Below are positions 43,839-56,280 of a stretch of 64,000 bases of DNA, piece by piece. A program made the position numbers and the translations under genes. Source of the DNA: Exophiala sp. HKRS030 (lineage: Eukaryota > Ascomycota > Eurotiomycetes > Chaetothyriales > Herpotrichiellaceae). The stretch lies in assembly GCA_023897205.1 (NCBI GenBank), contig JAHWDD010000002.1, forward strand, positions 4,402,001 through 4,466,000. The letters are read 5' to 3'. Numbering within the stretch: the stretch's first letter is position 1; every line of letters begins with the position of its first letter. The notes under the pieces are model-generated. The model did no database searches. It saw only the letters and a list, made by a program, of their open reading frames with translations, and had not been told where the DNA came from.

Positions 43839-46713
43839 TCAATCACTCAATACAGCTCGGAGCATAGCTAAGAATGCTTCTTTTAGCTTCAATACCTCGC
43901 TCACATCTGGCTTGACCGGTTCGCCGGCACTACGACGAAGTCGATCTTGAGCCTTTTTCCGTCGACGTCGCTCAGCGCTAATAGGGTCGAGCTCGTCTTC
44001 AGCCTCCTCATCTTCGGTATCATCGTCATCTTCATCTTCATCGATTCTAAGATCCATAAGATCCGTCTGGTAGGAGTATTAGCCAATTGTACAGGGCAAT
44101 AGCAGCACCAACCACTTACCTCATGCAATCCAAAATCACTACTCTTGAACGATGACAACCCTGGCACACCTTCGACTTCACCAGTGGTCCCTTCTGCGGC
44201 CATTTTCTGCCTCGTTTTATCATTGTGCCACTTCTTTCGTGCTTCTTGCCACTGGATCAATGCATTGATTTCGGCAATGGCGACATCCTTGTTGATCAAT
44301 CCGACATCTAGTGCCCCTTGAAATATTGCATTCATATCAAGCTTACCACCCCGAGGTCCTTTTCTTAAGAAGTCGAGAATACCTTCAATCCAGCCCATCA
44401 ACGCTGTGAAAAGACCATTGTCGTGGATATGGACTTCGTGGATAAACTTGTACAAATTGTGTTCGTGACGAGCACATAGGTCAATAAAACTTTGAACGGT
44501 CTGGTTGGGGTCAGCCGATACGTCTTGTCGTTGAGCGGCTTCCACGGTTTTGATGGCATCATCTGCAAACTGGGCAAAGTCGGTGATACTGTTGTACACA
44601 TTGGCCGACTTGTAGACACGGATCAACGGTTCATAGAATATCGTAAACAGGTCTCGGAAGAGCTGCAATGTAGTAGGCTCCTCGATCATCTTCGCCATCA
44701 TATCCTTGTCACGTTGTCGAGTCATGAGTTTCAGGAGTTGCTTCAAATAGGAGAACATCTCAGCTCCTTGCTTGAGTTCGTCATCGGCATTCTCCACCGC
44801 GCTATTCCATGCCACATAAGCATTGAATACTCGCTGAATTTGAGGCGCAGTGAGCTCAGGTTTGAATTGCTCGGATCGCAAAATTGCCACCACTAGATCG
44901 ACCTGCTCGACTTCTGCTTCGGTGCGCAGGCTAAGTTTCGTGTCCTCATCACTATCCACAAACGCCTTGAGCTTGTTGGTGAAGACAGGATCTCCCACTT
45001 TGTTAACCAGGTCGTCGATGGATTTCTGAAACTGTCGAATGCCATCGTTTAGGGTTTGAGCGAATATCCTCTGCAGTAATGAGCGGGTTCCGAAAGGCTG
45101 TGCCAGAAACAAATCGAGAACCCCGACATGACTGCAGCAGGATTGGCGATGCGAATGACGTTCTTCAACACCGTGTACGGGACCAGGGAATGTATGCGCT
45201 TGGCTTGTGCAAACAGTTCGGGGGAGTTGTCCTCGGCGAGGAACAAATGATATATGGTGGCCGCCACTTCTATACGTAACCATTCGGCAAATTTTTGATA
45301 CTCAGGACTTAAATCTTCCAACTTCTCTTTATTGCGAATTTCGGCAAAGAGTTTCGTGAGACCATTACTCTCGACGATGTTACGTCTGAATTGCTCCATA
45401 TAAGTGTCAAGCTCGGCCGCCCGCTGCCTAGCAATGTCGTAGAATCGTCGTTGCTCTTCAAGTCGTCTCTCATCCATCTCCTTGCGCCGATCGATATCTT
45501 CAAGTTCTTCCTCATTCAGCTTCACTGGCTGCAGACTTAGAAAATCCGAGATGGACCTGGATGCGGCGATCTGAGGGTTTTGTAAAAGGGTACGAAGAAA
45601 TGCTCTGAGAGACACTCTTTGATCTTCACGGTGTAATCTTACAGGTTGAGGACTAGAACTGCGCTCTCTTGATAGGCTCAGTCGAGGAGAAGCACGCCCG
45701 CCTTTGGGCGTACTGGTTCCTGAGCCAACACTCAATGAGTTACCGGACTTAAGACGGCGATGGACAGACAAGACGTTTCTTGAAGAGCTGTTATCATCCA
45801 GGCTGGCTTGAGTAGAGACGGAGGAAACAGAAGAAGCATCGTCGTCGGCCCCACCTCCAAGTAGAGTTGAAGTTGTGGAATTGTTCTTTCTGGGGAGGGG
45901 AGGCAGGACTTTGCCAGGCATTTCTGTGCGCAATCTCTTGTGGAATCTCGCAAATTCGCCATATCTTCGTCCGACGTAGTACTCGGGTTCATTTTGTCGC
46001 TTGACTCTGATCAAGAACTCGGCGTGCTGATGATATCGAACAGTACGCTTTATGGAAGTGGTTCTCACGCCGGCCACGTTAACGTCCCAACCATTGATGA
46101 AGTTTCCTTCTGGTTGATTGACCACCAAGCCTTGCTCATTGGCGCCACGCTCCACAACCTCCATTTCAGAAAAACGTATCCTTTCTTCGTAGCCAGAGGC
46201 GGTGGGTATGCCCGAGACCATCATGAGTTCTACCAACTTTTCACATTTTTTAGCCAGCTTCCTTCTCTTGGTCTCTTCTAGTCGGTCTTCTGACGATGAG
46301 ATGTATTTGCTTGCAAAAGACTCCAGGAAGACCTGCAGTTTATCTTGCCAAAACTCCTTCTCTTGCGCTTGATTGAGGAAGGGGAACTTGCGCACATGAT
46401 TGACGAAGATGTAACGCAAGATGGGCAACTCTGAGTCCATGGGAGAGACTTCGCCATATTCTGAGCGAAATGGGGCCCCAAAGCGTTGAAGCGCAGTAGG
46501 GCTGTTTAGCTCTGAGATCTCACTGTGTACTTGTGAAGCGATGAGTTCTCGCTTCAAGTAATGCTCTTGCTTGCCAGTCAGCAGTTGGCCTGGAGGGGGC
46601 AATGAGGTCTTGCTGGAGGCCGCATTGACCTGGACATCAGGTTGCTTGACGTCTCCATTGCTTATTGTGGTCGCGGGGGTAGTGGCCTGGGAGGAAAATG
46701 ACGTGGTCGACAT
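43839..46713 (-). CDS. PX-domain lipid-binding protein, Lec1 (YPR097W)-like, with a frame break
   Basis: Fungal protein with an N-terminal PX-associated domain (LKRELIASQVHSEISELNSP, then PILRYIFVNHVRKFPFLNQ), a PX domain split by a Ser-rich insert (FLIRVKRQNEPEYYVGRRYG, FARFHKRLRTEMPGKVLPP, then LRAFLRTLLQNPQIAAS), and a long helical C-terminal region of the DUF3818 type. The plan matches yeast Ypr097w/Lec1, which binds phosphoinositides and affects organelle lipids. The frame breaks at a C4 run (45121-45124): ANPAAVMSG must continue VLDLFLAQPFGTRSLLQRIF. One added base and the 53-bp intron (44067-44119) give 940 aa. The C-terminus is very acidic (RIDEDEDDDDTEDEE) and ends with a helix. ATG at 46713; the frame's upstream codons lack an ATG. 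Confidence 0.88.
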
Positions 46714-48361
46714 GTCCAAGTGAGAAGGAGGACAATGGCTCTCACGTTGGAGAGGAGGGAGGAAACGAGAGCGTCGAGGACCAGAAGTCTTGGTGTAGAG
46801 ACGCAGAGGTGATGTTCTAGTGTGTCAGTGGGGATTGAGGTTTGCAATGAAGGATCTGCAGAGAATTTCTGGGATTGAAATAGTATAAAACTAGATTTAC
46901 AACTTTGACAGTGTTCTGGTTACGCGGCGTGCAGGAGTGACGAGGTCAGGCACAGATCCATGTCATGGGTTGGGGGCGTCAATAGTGGTGATCTGTGTGG
47001 ACTGTTGAGTTCGGAAGTTGATTCCCTGCTTGGACTTTTGACGAGAAGTGCAGATGATACCTGCTCCGTAGGTACCTAAAGCAATGTTCACTGGGAGTGA
47101 GTGGTGGTGATCGAGTTTCTTGAGATTGTTCCGACGAATTGCGTGTGGCTGATTCATGAGGATCTTGTGAAGGGGTTTGGTTTGCGGCTGGAGGTGATAC
47201 AGCCGTCGCATCGTGGGTCACTGAGTACGACTACGGACTACGAAGTACCTCATCCCTTAGCAGGCATTGGTGCTGGTGGTAGGTACCTCGTAGCGCCTGG
47301 TGGAAACGGTGGCTGAAAGTTGAAAGAGCTGTATCCGTACATAGGTACATACCTACTCAATAGTAAGGTACCACAGTACCTCACTAGGTGGCACAGTGGT
47401 GGTTACGTTAACTAGTTAGTTGGCGGATGACTGCATGGTGAGCAGTGACCTACATAGTGCGTCATGGGCCACTCTTGGGCGGCGTTTGGCCCGCCTCAGC
47501 CCCTCGCTGCCCCTCCGCACTACCTACCTATGTAGTTAGTTAGCCCTGCCGTGCCCTGCTAAGTGGTTAGTCAAGTCTAAAGTCCATTTGCAGGATGCAT
47601 TTGCAGTTCATTCGGTCTTGTCCTCTCTTGGCGTCCTTAACTCAGACTCGTTAGGTACTGTGAAGTACCTCTTAGGTGCTACCCACTAGATAATTCTATG
47701 CCACAAGCCCCTAACTCACCTAGCACTTAGGTGGCGGCTATAAGTGGTGGTGCCTAAGGACACCCAAAGATGCTCCCCAAGGCCCCCCCAAGACTGCATG
47801 AACTCTCATTCCCCAGAGTCAGAGGAGAAGCGCCTGATGTTCAGTGCGGCGTCTAGCCTCACAATCATTACCTTCTGACCAAGAAAGAAGAATGACCACT
47901 GCGATCTGGGCAGGTCCATATTCCCAATTCCTGCCTATTCCAGCGTCTCGAGCATTATGTCAGAGATTTGGCCGGATCTATCTATCTATCCTACCATCTG
48001 CAGACATGTACTGTACCTAAAAAGGTCACTAGATCCTATAGCTACCTATTTAGTACCTGGGCACATCGATATACAAACCCCACCGCATGCTGATTACGAC
48101 GACATATCTTGGATCGCTCCTTGGTATTCATGGTACTGCTTGATTGATTGAAATCTCTGGGCCATTGCAGACAACTCTACTTCGCTTCGCCACCGCCCTG
48201 CGTAATGGATTTTTCCCTGGCCCAGTGCGCCTGGTAAGGGTCCTGGTGCCTGCTCAACTAATGCGTATATCGTCAGTCTCGCTCGCTAACCGAGTCGAGG
48301 TTGCGCCTGCCGCTTCTTGGACAGTAACTTCTGTCGGACTCGCCGCCATCCCCCAATGACG
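46714..48361. other. Intergenic, low-complexity
   Basis: 1.6 kb with TACCTAGG/GGTAGGTA-like runs (47220-47420, 47520-47720). No gene supported; small frames at 46963-47316 and 47957-48359 show no domain. Confidence 0.5.
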
Positions 48362-49447
48362 TCACACTGTATAGACCAACTTCTGTCCACTGACTTTATC
48401 ATTTCTCAACAGGTCAAGTCCTTCGAAAATGTTTTCCAATCCTTTACCAACCTTGGGCGGATGAACCTTTATGCGCCCTTGTGCGATCAAGGGTTCCACC
48501 TCGGCCACCCATCTCTTCATGAATTCGAAGTCTTCCGATGTGTCTTCCTTGTGGAAACCGCCCTTCTTCACGGGCTCCCCTGATGCAGTGTATCCCAATG
48601 AATATGTCTTCTTAACATCATCTCTTGGCAGCTCAACGTTCAGGATTGCTCCATAACTACCTCCTGGTGCGAGGACATCCGCTGAAATCTTCGCTGTTGG
48701 GGGAAGAGCAATCGTATCCCATACAATCCGAAGATTTCCGTCGGTGTACTTCTTAATTTTATCCACGACATCGGGGTCTCGATAGTCAAAGGCTTCACTA
48801 GCCCCAAGGATTTGAGAAGCTCGAAATTGTGAGGTGAGGCGGTCGTGATCACATTATATCCAGATCTGCAAGACTGGTCAGCATTTCTCTGTCTACCAGG
48901 ATTCAAGAGGCTAGCCTTACAATTTCGCAAACTGGATACCCAACGTTCCTGTGGCTGAACTTCCACCGTAGATTAGGACGTACTCCCCGCCGTCAGCTGG
49001 CTTACTCGGCCATGCCAGTCCCAGCTGCTGGTATAGTCCCTGACCCACAGTGATAATACCAACACCTAACGTGGCAGCCTCTTCAAAGGACAAATTGTCT
49101 GGTATCCGGATCGCAACATCGGCTTTGGCGGCGATGCGCTCGGCAAAAGCACCATCCTCGGGTTCGAGTTCGTTTGCGCCCGTGACAAATCCAGCGATTC
49201 GATCGCCAACTTTCCAGTCTTTGGTATAACCTTCGCCTAGCTCTGCAACGACACCTGCATAGTCACAACCGGACAAGAGACCAGGGAAGTTGAGTCTATC
49301 GATATGTTTCCAGTCCGTCGGATTGAGTGCCACAGCTTTGACATCAACATAGATGAACCCTGGTCTATGTCGTGGATAGGGTCTGTCTGTGACAAGAGCA
49401 GCCTTTCCAGGCTCTCCCTGAAGCACGAGAGCTCTCTGAGTGGGCAT
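48362..49447 (-). CDS. Zinc-free MDR enoyl reductase-like oxidoreductase, with a frame break
   Basis: Medium-chain reductase of the group that includes fungal trans-acting enoyl reductases and ToxD-like proteins. ATG at 49447 ([18 protein letters not shown]). GroES-like half: [27 protein letters not shown] and [13 protein letters not shown]; the structural and catalytic zinc ligands are absent. NADPH-binding half: [19 protein letters not shown], interrupted by an intron (48866-48920, 55 bp, GTAAGG to GCAG), then [21 protein letters not shown]. The frame is lost at a C4 run (48802-48805); one added base gives [17 protein letters not shown] and a 343-aa protein ending [13 protein letters not shown]. 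No PKS gene is in the window, so it may serve redox metabolism alone. Confidence 0.88.
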
Positions 49448-50462
49448 ATTGAGGGTTGCAGATGAGCGACGATGAAAAATATCAAAAGCGACCAATCAAT
49501 CAATACACACGATAATTTTTATGTCACCGAACATGAGAAGAACACGGAGGAAATGTTCGATTTTACTGGGAGTAATACTAATGCACATCATCGACCTTGC
49601 CGAAGATCAACAGGACTATATGTCTGATATGAATGACGAGCCGCGGGACCCCGCCCAACATGAAATTGGCACTGCGACGTCCACCGGAAGCAGAATCCTT
49701 TGACAAAAGGCCCTTACCCACTTATTGTCCTTGGGCCTCGGATTAAGGGTTCTAAATAACGTCAACTCTTGTTGTGACAACCCTTGGCCTAAATCCTCTA
49801 TCGGCTAGACTCAAAGGCAACCGAGGACAAGCAGTGGACAAAAGGTGGCCTAAGAGGAACCAAGCACATCCGGCAACGAACCTAGGTGGGGGTGTGCTTG
49901 CAAATACCTTCACATGAGTAGCATTTCGAGTTGAGGATTACAAAGCATTGAATGTTGTCCAGCGTCAATCTCCTCATATGCAATCGATAACCAATATTAG
50001 GTCATATAGTTATACAGTGTACATTATTGATTACTGTAGAGAACACTCGCACTCTGACTGCTTCCAGCATTTCTAGTAGAGCATAAATTATGCAACTAGT
50101 CCAAGAAAGGGTACCTGGCCGCTTCACTAGTCCCCTACATCACTAACAGTATTTCACCATGTCTAAACATCGAGAATTGATATGCCCAGGGATGGTGCTA
50201 GGAATTATCTATCTGTAATTCTATTTTCGTGATGGCTTACCGTTCTGGATAGTGGGAGCGGGTGGGTGGTGGTGGGTGTTATGCTTTCGGAGTGTCTGGA
50301 AGAGCGCGTGTCACGTGAAATTTTTATTATCTTATCGCTTGGCGTAATCAATCATCGACTCCCGTAGTTTCTAAACATTTCCCAAAAGTTTTTCAAGAGT
50401 GCTGCCGACGAACGACACGGCCACCTCGTTGAGCCTGCATACCACAGCATCAGCAGTTAATC
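49448..50462. other. Divergent promoter region
   Basis: Between the reductase and IMP3 genes. No gene supported. Confidence 0.5.
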
Positions 50463-51029
50463 ATGGTCCGGAAACTCAAGCACCACGAACATAAACTTCT
50501 GCGCAAAGTTGATTTAATCAGCTACAAGTCCGATGGCGCATCACACCGCGAAGCCGCCGTCCGACGCCGCTATCACCTCACCCACCCTCTAGATTACAGC
50601 AAATACAATGCTCTTTGCGGTCGGTTGCGTCAACTCGCCCATCTCCTTTCCAACCTCGACCCTGCAGACCCATACCGTGTACAAATGGAATCGAACATGC
50701 TAGAGAAGCTACATCAGATTGGCATCCTCAAGCAGACGAGACAACAAGGCGCCGGTTTGAGCAGTGTCGAGAAAGACGTGACGGTTTCTGCATTTTGTCG
50801 TCGGAGGTTAGGCATTGTCATGGTCCGTACCGGTATGGTCGAGCATGTGAGCACGGCGCACAAATTCATCGAACAAGGCCATGTGCGAGTGGGCACAGAG
50901 GTTGTTACCGATCCAGCGTTTCTTATCAATCGTGGCATGGAGGATTTCGTGACGTGGGTTGATTCTAGCAAGATCAAGAGACAGGTCTTGCAGTATCGTG
51001 AGAAATTGGACGATTTCGATTTGCTGTGA
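50463..51029 (+). CDS. IMP3: U3 snoRNP protein Imp3
   Basis: 188 aa, single exon, about the length of yeast Imp3. It starts MVRKLKHHEHKLLRKVDLIS, followed by the conserved REAAVRRRYHLTHPLDYSKY region and a C-terminal S4 RNA-binding domain (FCRRRLGIVMVRTGMVEHVS, then AHKFIEQGHVRVGTEVV and DPAFLINRGMEDFVTWVDSS). Imp3 joins Imp4 and Mpp10 in the SSU processome and helps the U3 snoRNA pair with pre-rRNA in the nucleolus. It is intact and highly conserved, so it is a useful quality anchor: no frame error here. Confidence 0.95.
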   Translation: MVRKLKHHEHKLLRKVDLISYKSDGASHREAAVRRRYHLTHPLDYSKYNALCGRLRQLAHLLSNLDPADPYRVQMESNMLEKLHQIGILKQTRQQGAGLSSVEKDVTVSAFCRRRLGIVMVRTGMVEHVSTAHKFIEQGHVRVGTEVVTDPAFLINRGMEDFVTWVDSSKIKRQVLQYREKLDDFDLL

Positions 51030-53064
51030 GCGGATCAACGGGACTGGTGGATTTTCACCTCATTTGACCGTTGTCGATCATATCACGGTGGTCAAGTCTT
51101 ATCAAGACAGATCAACAGGCTTTTCCTCTTTACAGCCTTGGAGGAGATGTCATGGAGGTGTCAATGTGGGCATCTAGCCAGCACGGCTTGCTATAAGCCG
51201 CGACATGGATCGCAAAATAGCTTGGCCTTCCTCGACAGAGCAATCGAAGCACTCAGTACAACACACGGTTCCGAGAGTCATGCAAGGTCAGATCTTCTGG
51301 CACGACAAGTACCGGAGAGACCAACCCACAATCATTTGGAGACATAAGGTCATTGTCCGAGAGCAATTGTCCCAGGATACTGCCTCTCCCCGTCTCAACC
51401 ATAAACAGAGGACGTGATGTGCCTCAAGTCGCAGACGAAAAGAGCAAGATTGGGGATTCCCATGGCCACTATAGTGCATACAGCGCCTCATCCCCGAGAG
51501 CTCGCGTTGCCACTGCGGCGATGCAACACTCTCCCCACCCACCACATACTAAGCCAAAGGACGAAGGACTCACCAAGACACCGAGAATCCGCAATGCCGA
51601 GTCGAGGCATGTGCCCGAGCGAGAAAACCCAGACCAACAACTACCATAACTTGTGGTCAAGACGCCGTCCTTGCCACGCTTTTTCTAGGATCTATCAATT
51701 TCAGCCTACGGTCCAAACCACCTTCGTCAGAGTTATCGACACGGTTCGCCAATAAGGACCGCATCACTCTGAAAGGTCCCCCCGCCGCATCCTTCAATTA
51801 GACGTTCTGAGTTAGAAAGGAGAACCTTCAACCCGGAACAAAACGGGAAGTGGCTATCTCATTACCCTCTACCTAGGCTACAGAACTCGTATAGTCAAGA
51901 CTACAGATTAAAAACACCACAATGACAAAACATGCACTACAGTGAACGCGCGCCACATGGACGTCATAAGCTCCCACACATATCAAGCCAAAGCTCTAAA
52001 TTTAGACAGGTTATTGTGTAGACTCAGCATTCTAACTAGAATTGCCCGACGATGAGAAATCGGCTATTGGAACGAACGAACGAACGAGTGCTGCTCGCCG
52101 TACTGTGATTTCCAACCCCGATATCCCCCCCCCTAACGATTTCGATTCGACCCGACCCGCTTGCAGTCCATTGAGGTTATGTCCTTGTACAGGTATCGAC
52201 CTACTCGAGGGTTCGTTGTCATCCCCGTCTCGTCCCCGATTCTCTCCTCGCCACCTGCTTCTGCTTGCTCACTATTGCCTACCTATGAGGTGCGGAGCGG
52301 AACTGGTACCCTTTGGCACATGGCCTGTCATAGATAGGCGTCATAGATAGGCGTCATAGACACACATGCTCTGTCGAGACGTGTCGAAGGTCCGTGTGCG
52401 GAGAAACATTTAGGGATTTAGAATACCGGAGAGGAGGGCTGGGAGGAGAAGAAGGGGGAGGAGAAGAAGGGGGAGAAGGAGAAGGAGAAGCAAGAGGAGA
52501 AGAAGAAGAAGAAGAAGAAGAAGGAGAAGAAGAAGAAGAAGGGGGAGGAGACTAGCTAGCTAGGTAGCCAACTTAAATACATAAAATAATTGACTAATTA
52601 ACTAGATGCCTAACCAGCGTGAACCGTTTAGACATACAGTGTTTGACGAAAAGTAGAGTCATGTCGCACACGTTTGGAATGTAGGAAGAAAGGTGGTCGC
52701 GCTTATGTGTGGTAGGATGGATAAGTATATTGGTGCATGAGACTCGTATGTACGGATGGATCTACATATACATAGTAAACATGTGTCCATGGATGTCTGG
52801 TACATCGGCCTGGTTTCGCATTGGACTTGGGTTTCTTCTTCTTCTTTGACTGGCACCTAACTGGCAAAACCGAGTTAAAATCCAATTCCGCGAGGTTTGG
52901 AGCGGATGACTATGGAACAAAGATGGCACAAGAGGTAGCATCGCTTAAGATGCTAGAGGATTATGTTGCCGATCAAAGGGATGAAATCGCTGTGATAATC
53001 CTTCAGTCAGTGTCAGGTCTACTCCCGCTACCGTTAACCACTTCCCAACGCTAGCTGGATGGCA
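51030..53064. other. Intergenic, with a long polypurine tract
   Basis: No gene supported. Several frames at 51140-51750 have no domain. Contains the GAAGAA tract, a CATAGATAGGCGT duplication (about 52328-52360) and AACGAACGAACGA (about 52073-52086). Confidence 0.5.
52441..52550. repeat. Polypurine GAA/GGA microsatellite tract
   Basis: 110 bp almost purely A and G on the plus strand, mostly GAA, GGA and GAG triplets with GGGGG interruptions. Confidence 0.9.
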
Positions 53065-54369
53065 TCAATTTGTGAAACAACTCCACTTCCTGCGCAGTCT
53101 CGCAATCGGCAGCGACGGCAGCAGAGAAGTGTCAGACGTCTTCTTCTTCTCTTCCACCTTTCTGTCATCTTCGGTGTCGTCAACATCTAAGCGGAACCGC
53201 CTGACGCTGCCGCCGTCGCAGTCACCGGTAAAGAAGGCGGTGCGTGCATCCCGAGGCCGTAGACACTGTGGCAATACGAGGCGTATGAAGCCACGCAGGC
53301 CGCGCTGGGCAGCGTCAATTTTCTCGTATTCGAGCCGTCGGGTCGCGTCGCTAGTCCAACTGAGCACTGTGTTGAACGTAGGGCGACGCACGTGTAGCGG
53401 TGTGTTAACGGAGTGAATGGAAGAGGCGTCGTTTGGAAAGGAAGGTCGGCTGTTGGAACAACCGTAGTCAACGTCACGTCTTTGTATGAAGGTTGGTGAG
53501 AGTTCTTTGTCGTTGTCATCATCGTTATTCGTGTAATTTTGATGGCTGGTGGATATTGATGTCCTGAAAGACCGTGGTGTTGGCCTGGAAAGCGACGTTG
53601 TCGAACCGGAGGTCGTCGAGTTGGTAGTGTTGGTCTGATGACAGTATGAATAGGTGTATGTATAGGCGAGCTTTGCGTCGAGTTTTGCACACATGCGCTT
53701 CATATCATTAAGCTCCGAAGATGATGGTTTGATAGTCGATTGTGCGTGGGCGGCTGCCGCCGTTATTGGATCTTCGCCAGTCTCCGCAGGTACCAGAGAC
53801 GACTGACGAGTGGTGAGTCCCGATGTTGAAGCGCTAGGGAGCGGAGTAATTTCTCGACTTAGTGCCAGGACTCCATCGAGAGACGAGAATATCTTATAAG
53901 TTTCTCGGAGATGTGAGGACGTTGTGGACGTTGTGATGCTAGGGTCCTGTCGGGAGCTCCGTCGTGGTCGGGGTCGGGGTCGCCGGTTGCGGGCTTTGCT
54001 TGATCGTCGGTCCGGAACGCTGGGAGACGTTGTGGTTGTATTCGTCGTCCCAGGCTCTTCGGTCGTCGGCTTAGCTATCGTTGAAGATGATGAAGGATAA
54101 GTTTGTAAGTGTGGATCAGTTGATCGTCGTGGTCTTGCTGGATTTGTTTTTCTTTTAGTGGTTTCATTATTCAACCCCTCATTCTGCTGACTGTGTATAT
54201 CATGGAGATGCTGCTGTGTTAGACAAGTCCATGCTTCTGATCGTGATCTTGAACATGACTGGGAATGTAATTCTGAATGAGAGTCTCGGGTCGCGCTGGT
54301 GATTGCAGAATGAAACGACTCCCCATCTGAGTCGTCTACTCTTCGGACTGGTATTCGATTGATCATCAT
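53065..54369 (-). CDS. Fungal hypothetical protein with a conserved C-terminal motif
   Basis: 434 aa from ATG 54369, single exon. The first 300 residues are disordered, Ser/Thr/Arg-rich (RNRRPRPRPRRSSR, a Tyr-Thr repeat YTYTYSY). A conserved-looking block lies near the end: VLSWTSDATRRLEYEKIDAA, then GLRGFIRLVLPQCLR and RTAFF. This pattern recurs in many uncharacterised filamentous-fungal proteins (family knowledge, not checked). The disordered part should localise nowhere in particular; no signal or membrane helix. Function unknown. Confidence 0.65.
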   Translation of the reverse strand: MMINRIPVRRVDDSDGESFHSAITSATRDSHSELHSQSCSRSRSEAWTCLTQQHLHDIHSQQNEGLNNETTKRKTNPARPRRSTDPHLQTYPSSSSTIAKPTTEEPGTTNTTTTSPSVPDRRSSKARNRRPRPRPRRSSRQDPSITTSTTSSHLRETYKIFSSLDGVLALSREITPLPSASTSGLTTRQSSLVPAETGEDPITAAAAHAQSTIKPSSSELNDMKRMCAKLDAKLAYTYTYSYCHQTNTTNSTTSGSTTSLSRPTPRSFRTSISTSHQNYTNNDDDNDKELSPTFIQRRDVDYGCSNSRPSFPNDASSIHSVNTPLHVRRPTFNTVLSWTSDATRRLEYEKIDAAQRGLRGFIRLVLPQCLRPRDARTAFFTGDCDGGSVRRFRLDVDDTEDDRKVEEKKKTSDTSLLPSLPIARLRRKWSCFTN

Positions 54370-56280
54370 CGTTTTCGTAAGTCGTAACTTCGTTATGCTG
54401 GTAGTCTAAATAGATCGTACTTAAAAACTTGGACGGGAACGGGGAATGATTGACAAGCAAGCAGAGACGTCTGGGCTACTTGGAAGCGTCGGCTCAGCCT
54501 TTCATCAACTGACTGGCTGAGGTTCATAAAGATCTGTTGTAGCGATCGGGCTAGAGGCGCATTGAATCGGTACCTGCAATTGCGTAACAGGCTGAAAGGC
54601 CAAAGCAAATGGAAAGACGTGTGTTGGAATGTTCGTTAGGTTCCAGACGATTTCAGGTCAGGTGAGATAGGATGGCTTCGTCACAAGACAACAACATCGA
54701 ACACATCGTGACAGCACGATCCACCGCTTGGGGACAGGAGCAGGAAAAAAGGTCAAAGCCGTACTTGACCAAGTGATGACTTTCAGAGGAAGCTGTTACA
54801 AGCAAGTAAAGAGAAGAGCCAGATGAACAGCGCCAGGAAGCTATAATCAGACTTACTCACCAGTTGTCACCCACAAACGGGTTTGGCTTTTGACAGGTGG
54901 GACGGGCACTACATCAACTGGTAAAAGCCAAAGATGCATGCCATCCACTTTACATCATCCACTCACAGGTAACCTTTACCAGTTGGGTCAGGAGGTGCAT
55001 TGTTTAGGATGAAGTAAGGAGTGACTAGATGCTCAGGCGTGTATCAAGCACTGGGCATCGGCGTTTTCATGCCCGACACTGGATGTCACGGCAGAGGGAA
55101 CGAAAACGGAAACGAGGGCCATGTGATGGAAATGGTAGAAGAGAGGTGGAGGTGGAGGTGGATGTGGATGTGGACGTGTGCTTTAACCGATATTTCGTTG
55201 GCGGTGAGGTGAAGAGAATGCAGGGTGTTTGGCAACATTTCAAGTGATTCGACCAACGTGGGCGAGGGCTTGGCGGAGGTGGATTGCGCCATTCAAGGTT
55301 GGGGAGACGCAGGCGGCAGGAGGAAGTGTAAATCTGCAGCCATGTCACCTAACATGGGCTTTCAAGATACCGTGTATGGAGTACGGATAGATAGTTCAAA
55401 GTCAACTGCGGTCGATTGAGGAATCAAGATGCAGCCAAGACGTTCAAGCGACATTGGGCCATGAAAGTTGGAGTTGGTGGTTCATGAGAATTCAGGAAAA
55501 CTTTGGTTCCTGGTTCTCGCTTGCTCACCGCCATTGTTGACCAATCGTATTGCGGAAATTCACTTTGTGGATGACACGTGACTATATATCACGTGGTATC
55601 ACATGATCATCCATCATCCAGCTAGGTTCTGTAACATCCAATATCCAACGTCCATTCATTCATCGTCCAATGCCCCTTGAGGCGTGATTGAGAGTCGTAT
55701 ATGAGACTCTTGTTAATCGACTGTAGGGACAAAACAATCAGGAATATCGTACTGGCAATTTAATTCTCATAGTTTGAATGCTCAACATACTCGTATTATA
55801 CATGGTCCTAGTAATGTGTCAAGGAGAACCCTCTCGAATGAGGCTAACCCCAAACCACGAACCACGGTTAACCTCAACTCACTATCCAAGCAGATGTCGA
55901 GCCTCGTCCGTTGTTTGGCATATACCAACCACCTGCTATTTTCCTTTTGCGTCTTTTGCCATATATATCCTGTCATTGATTTTTACCACGCCATGCTATG
56001 CACCAACACGAGATACTGAGTGTCGTTATAAAACACGGCGACTTTACCTATTTGCCATAATTCCAGCCTCCAGCTCTAGCCTCAGCTTATTGGATGCATT
56101 GCAGTCTATGCCGTTTTCGATCGCGGCCATGTAATGCTCCTGGAGTCCATAAGATCGGAAAGTATCCACCTCGACATCAATCCGAGAAATCGTTCTCATA
56201 TGTCTACAAGCAAACTCCGTAAGATGCTCCGCTAAGATGAATGTCTCAAAAAATCCCAAACTTCTTCTTCTTTTCGCCCT
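54370..56280. other. Intergenic, no supported gene
   Basis: Contains a GGAGGTGGATGTGGA repeat (about 55145-55175). Frames at 55021-55419 and 55774-56259 have no domain. Confidence 0.5.
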
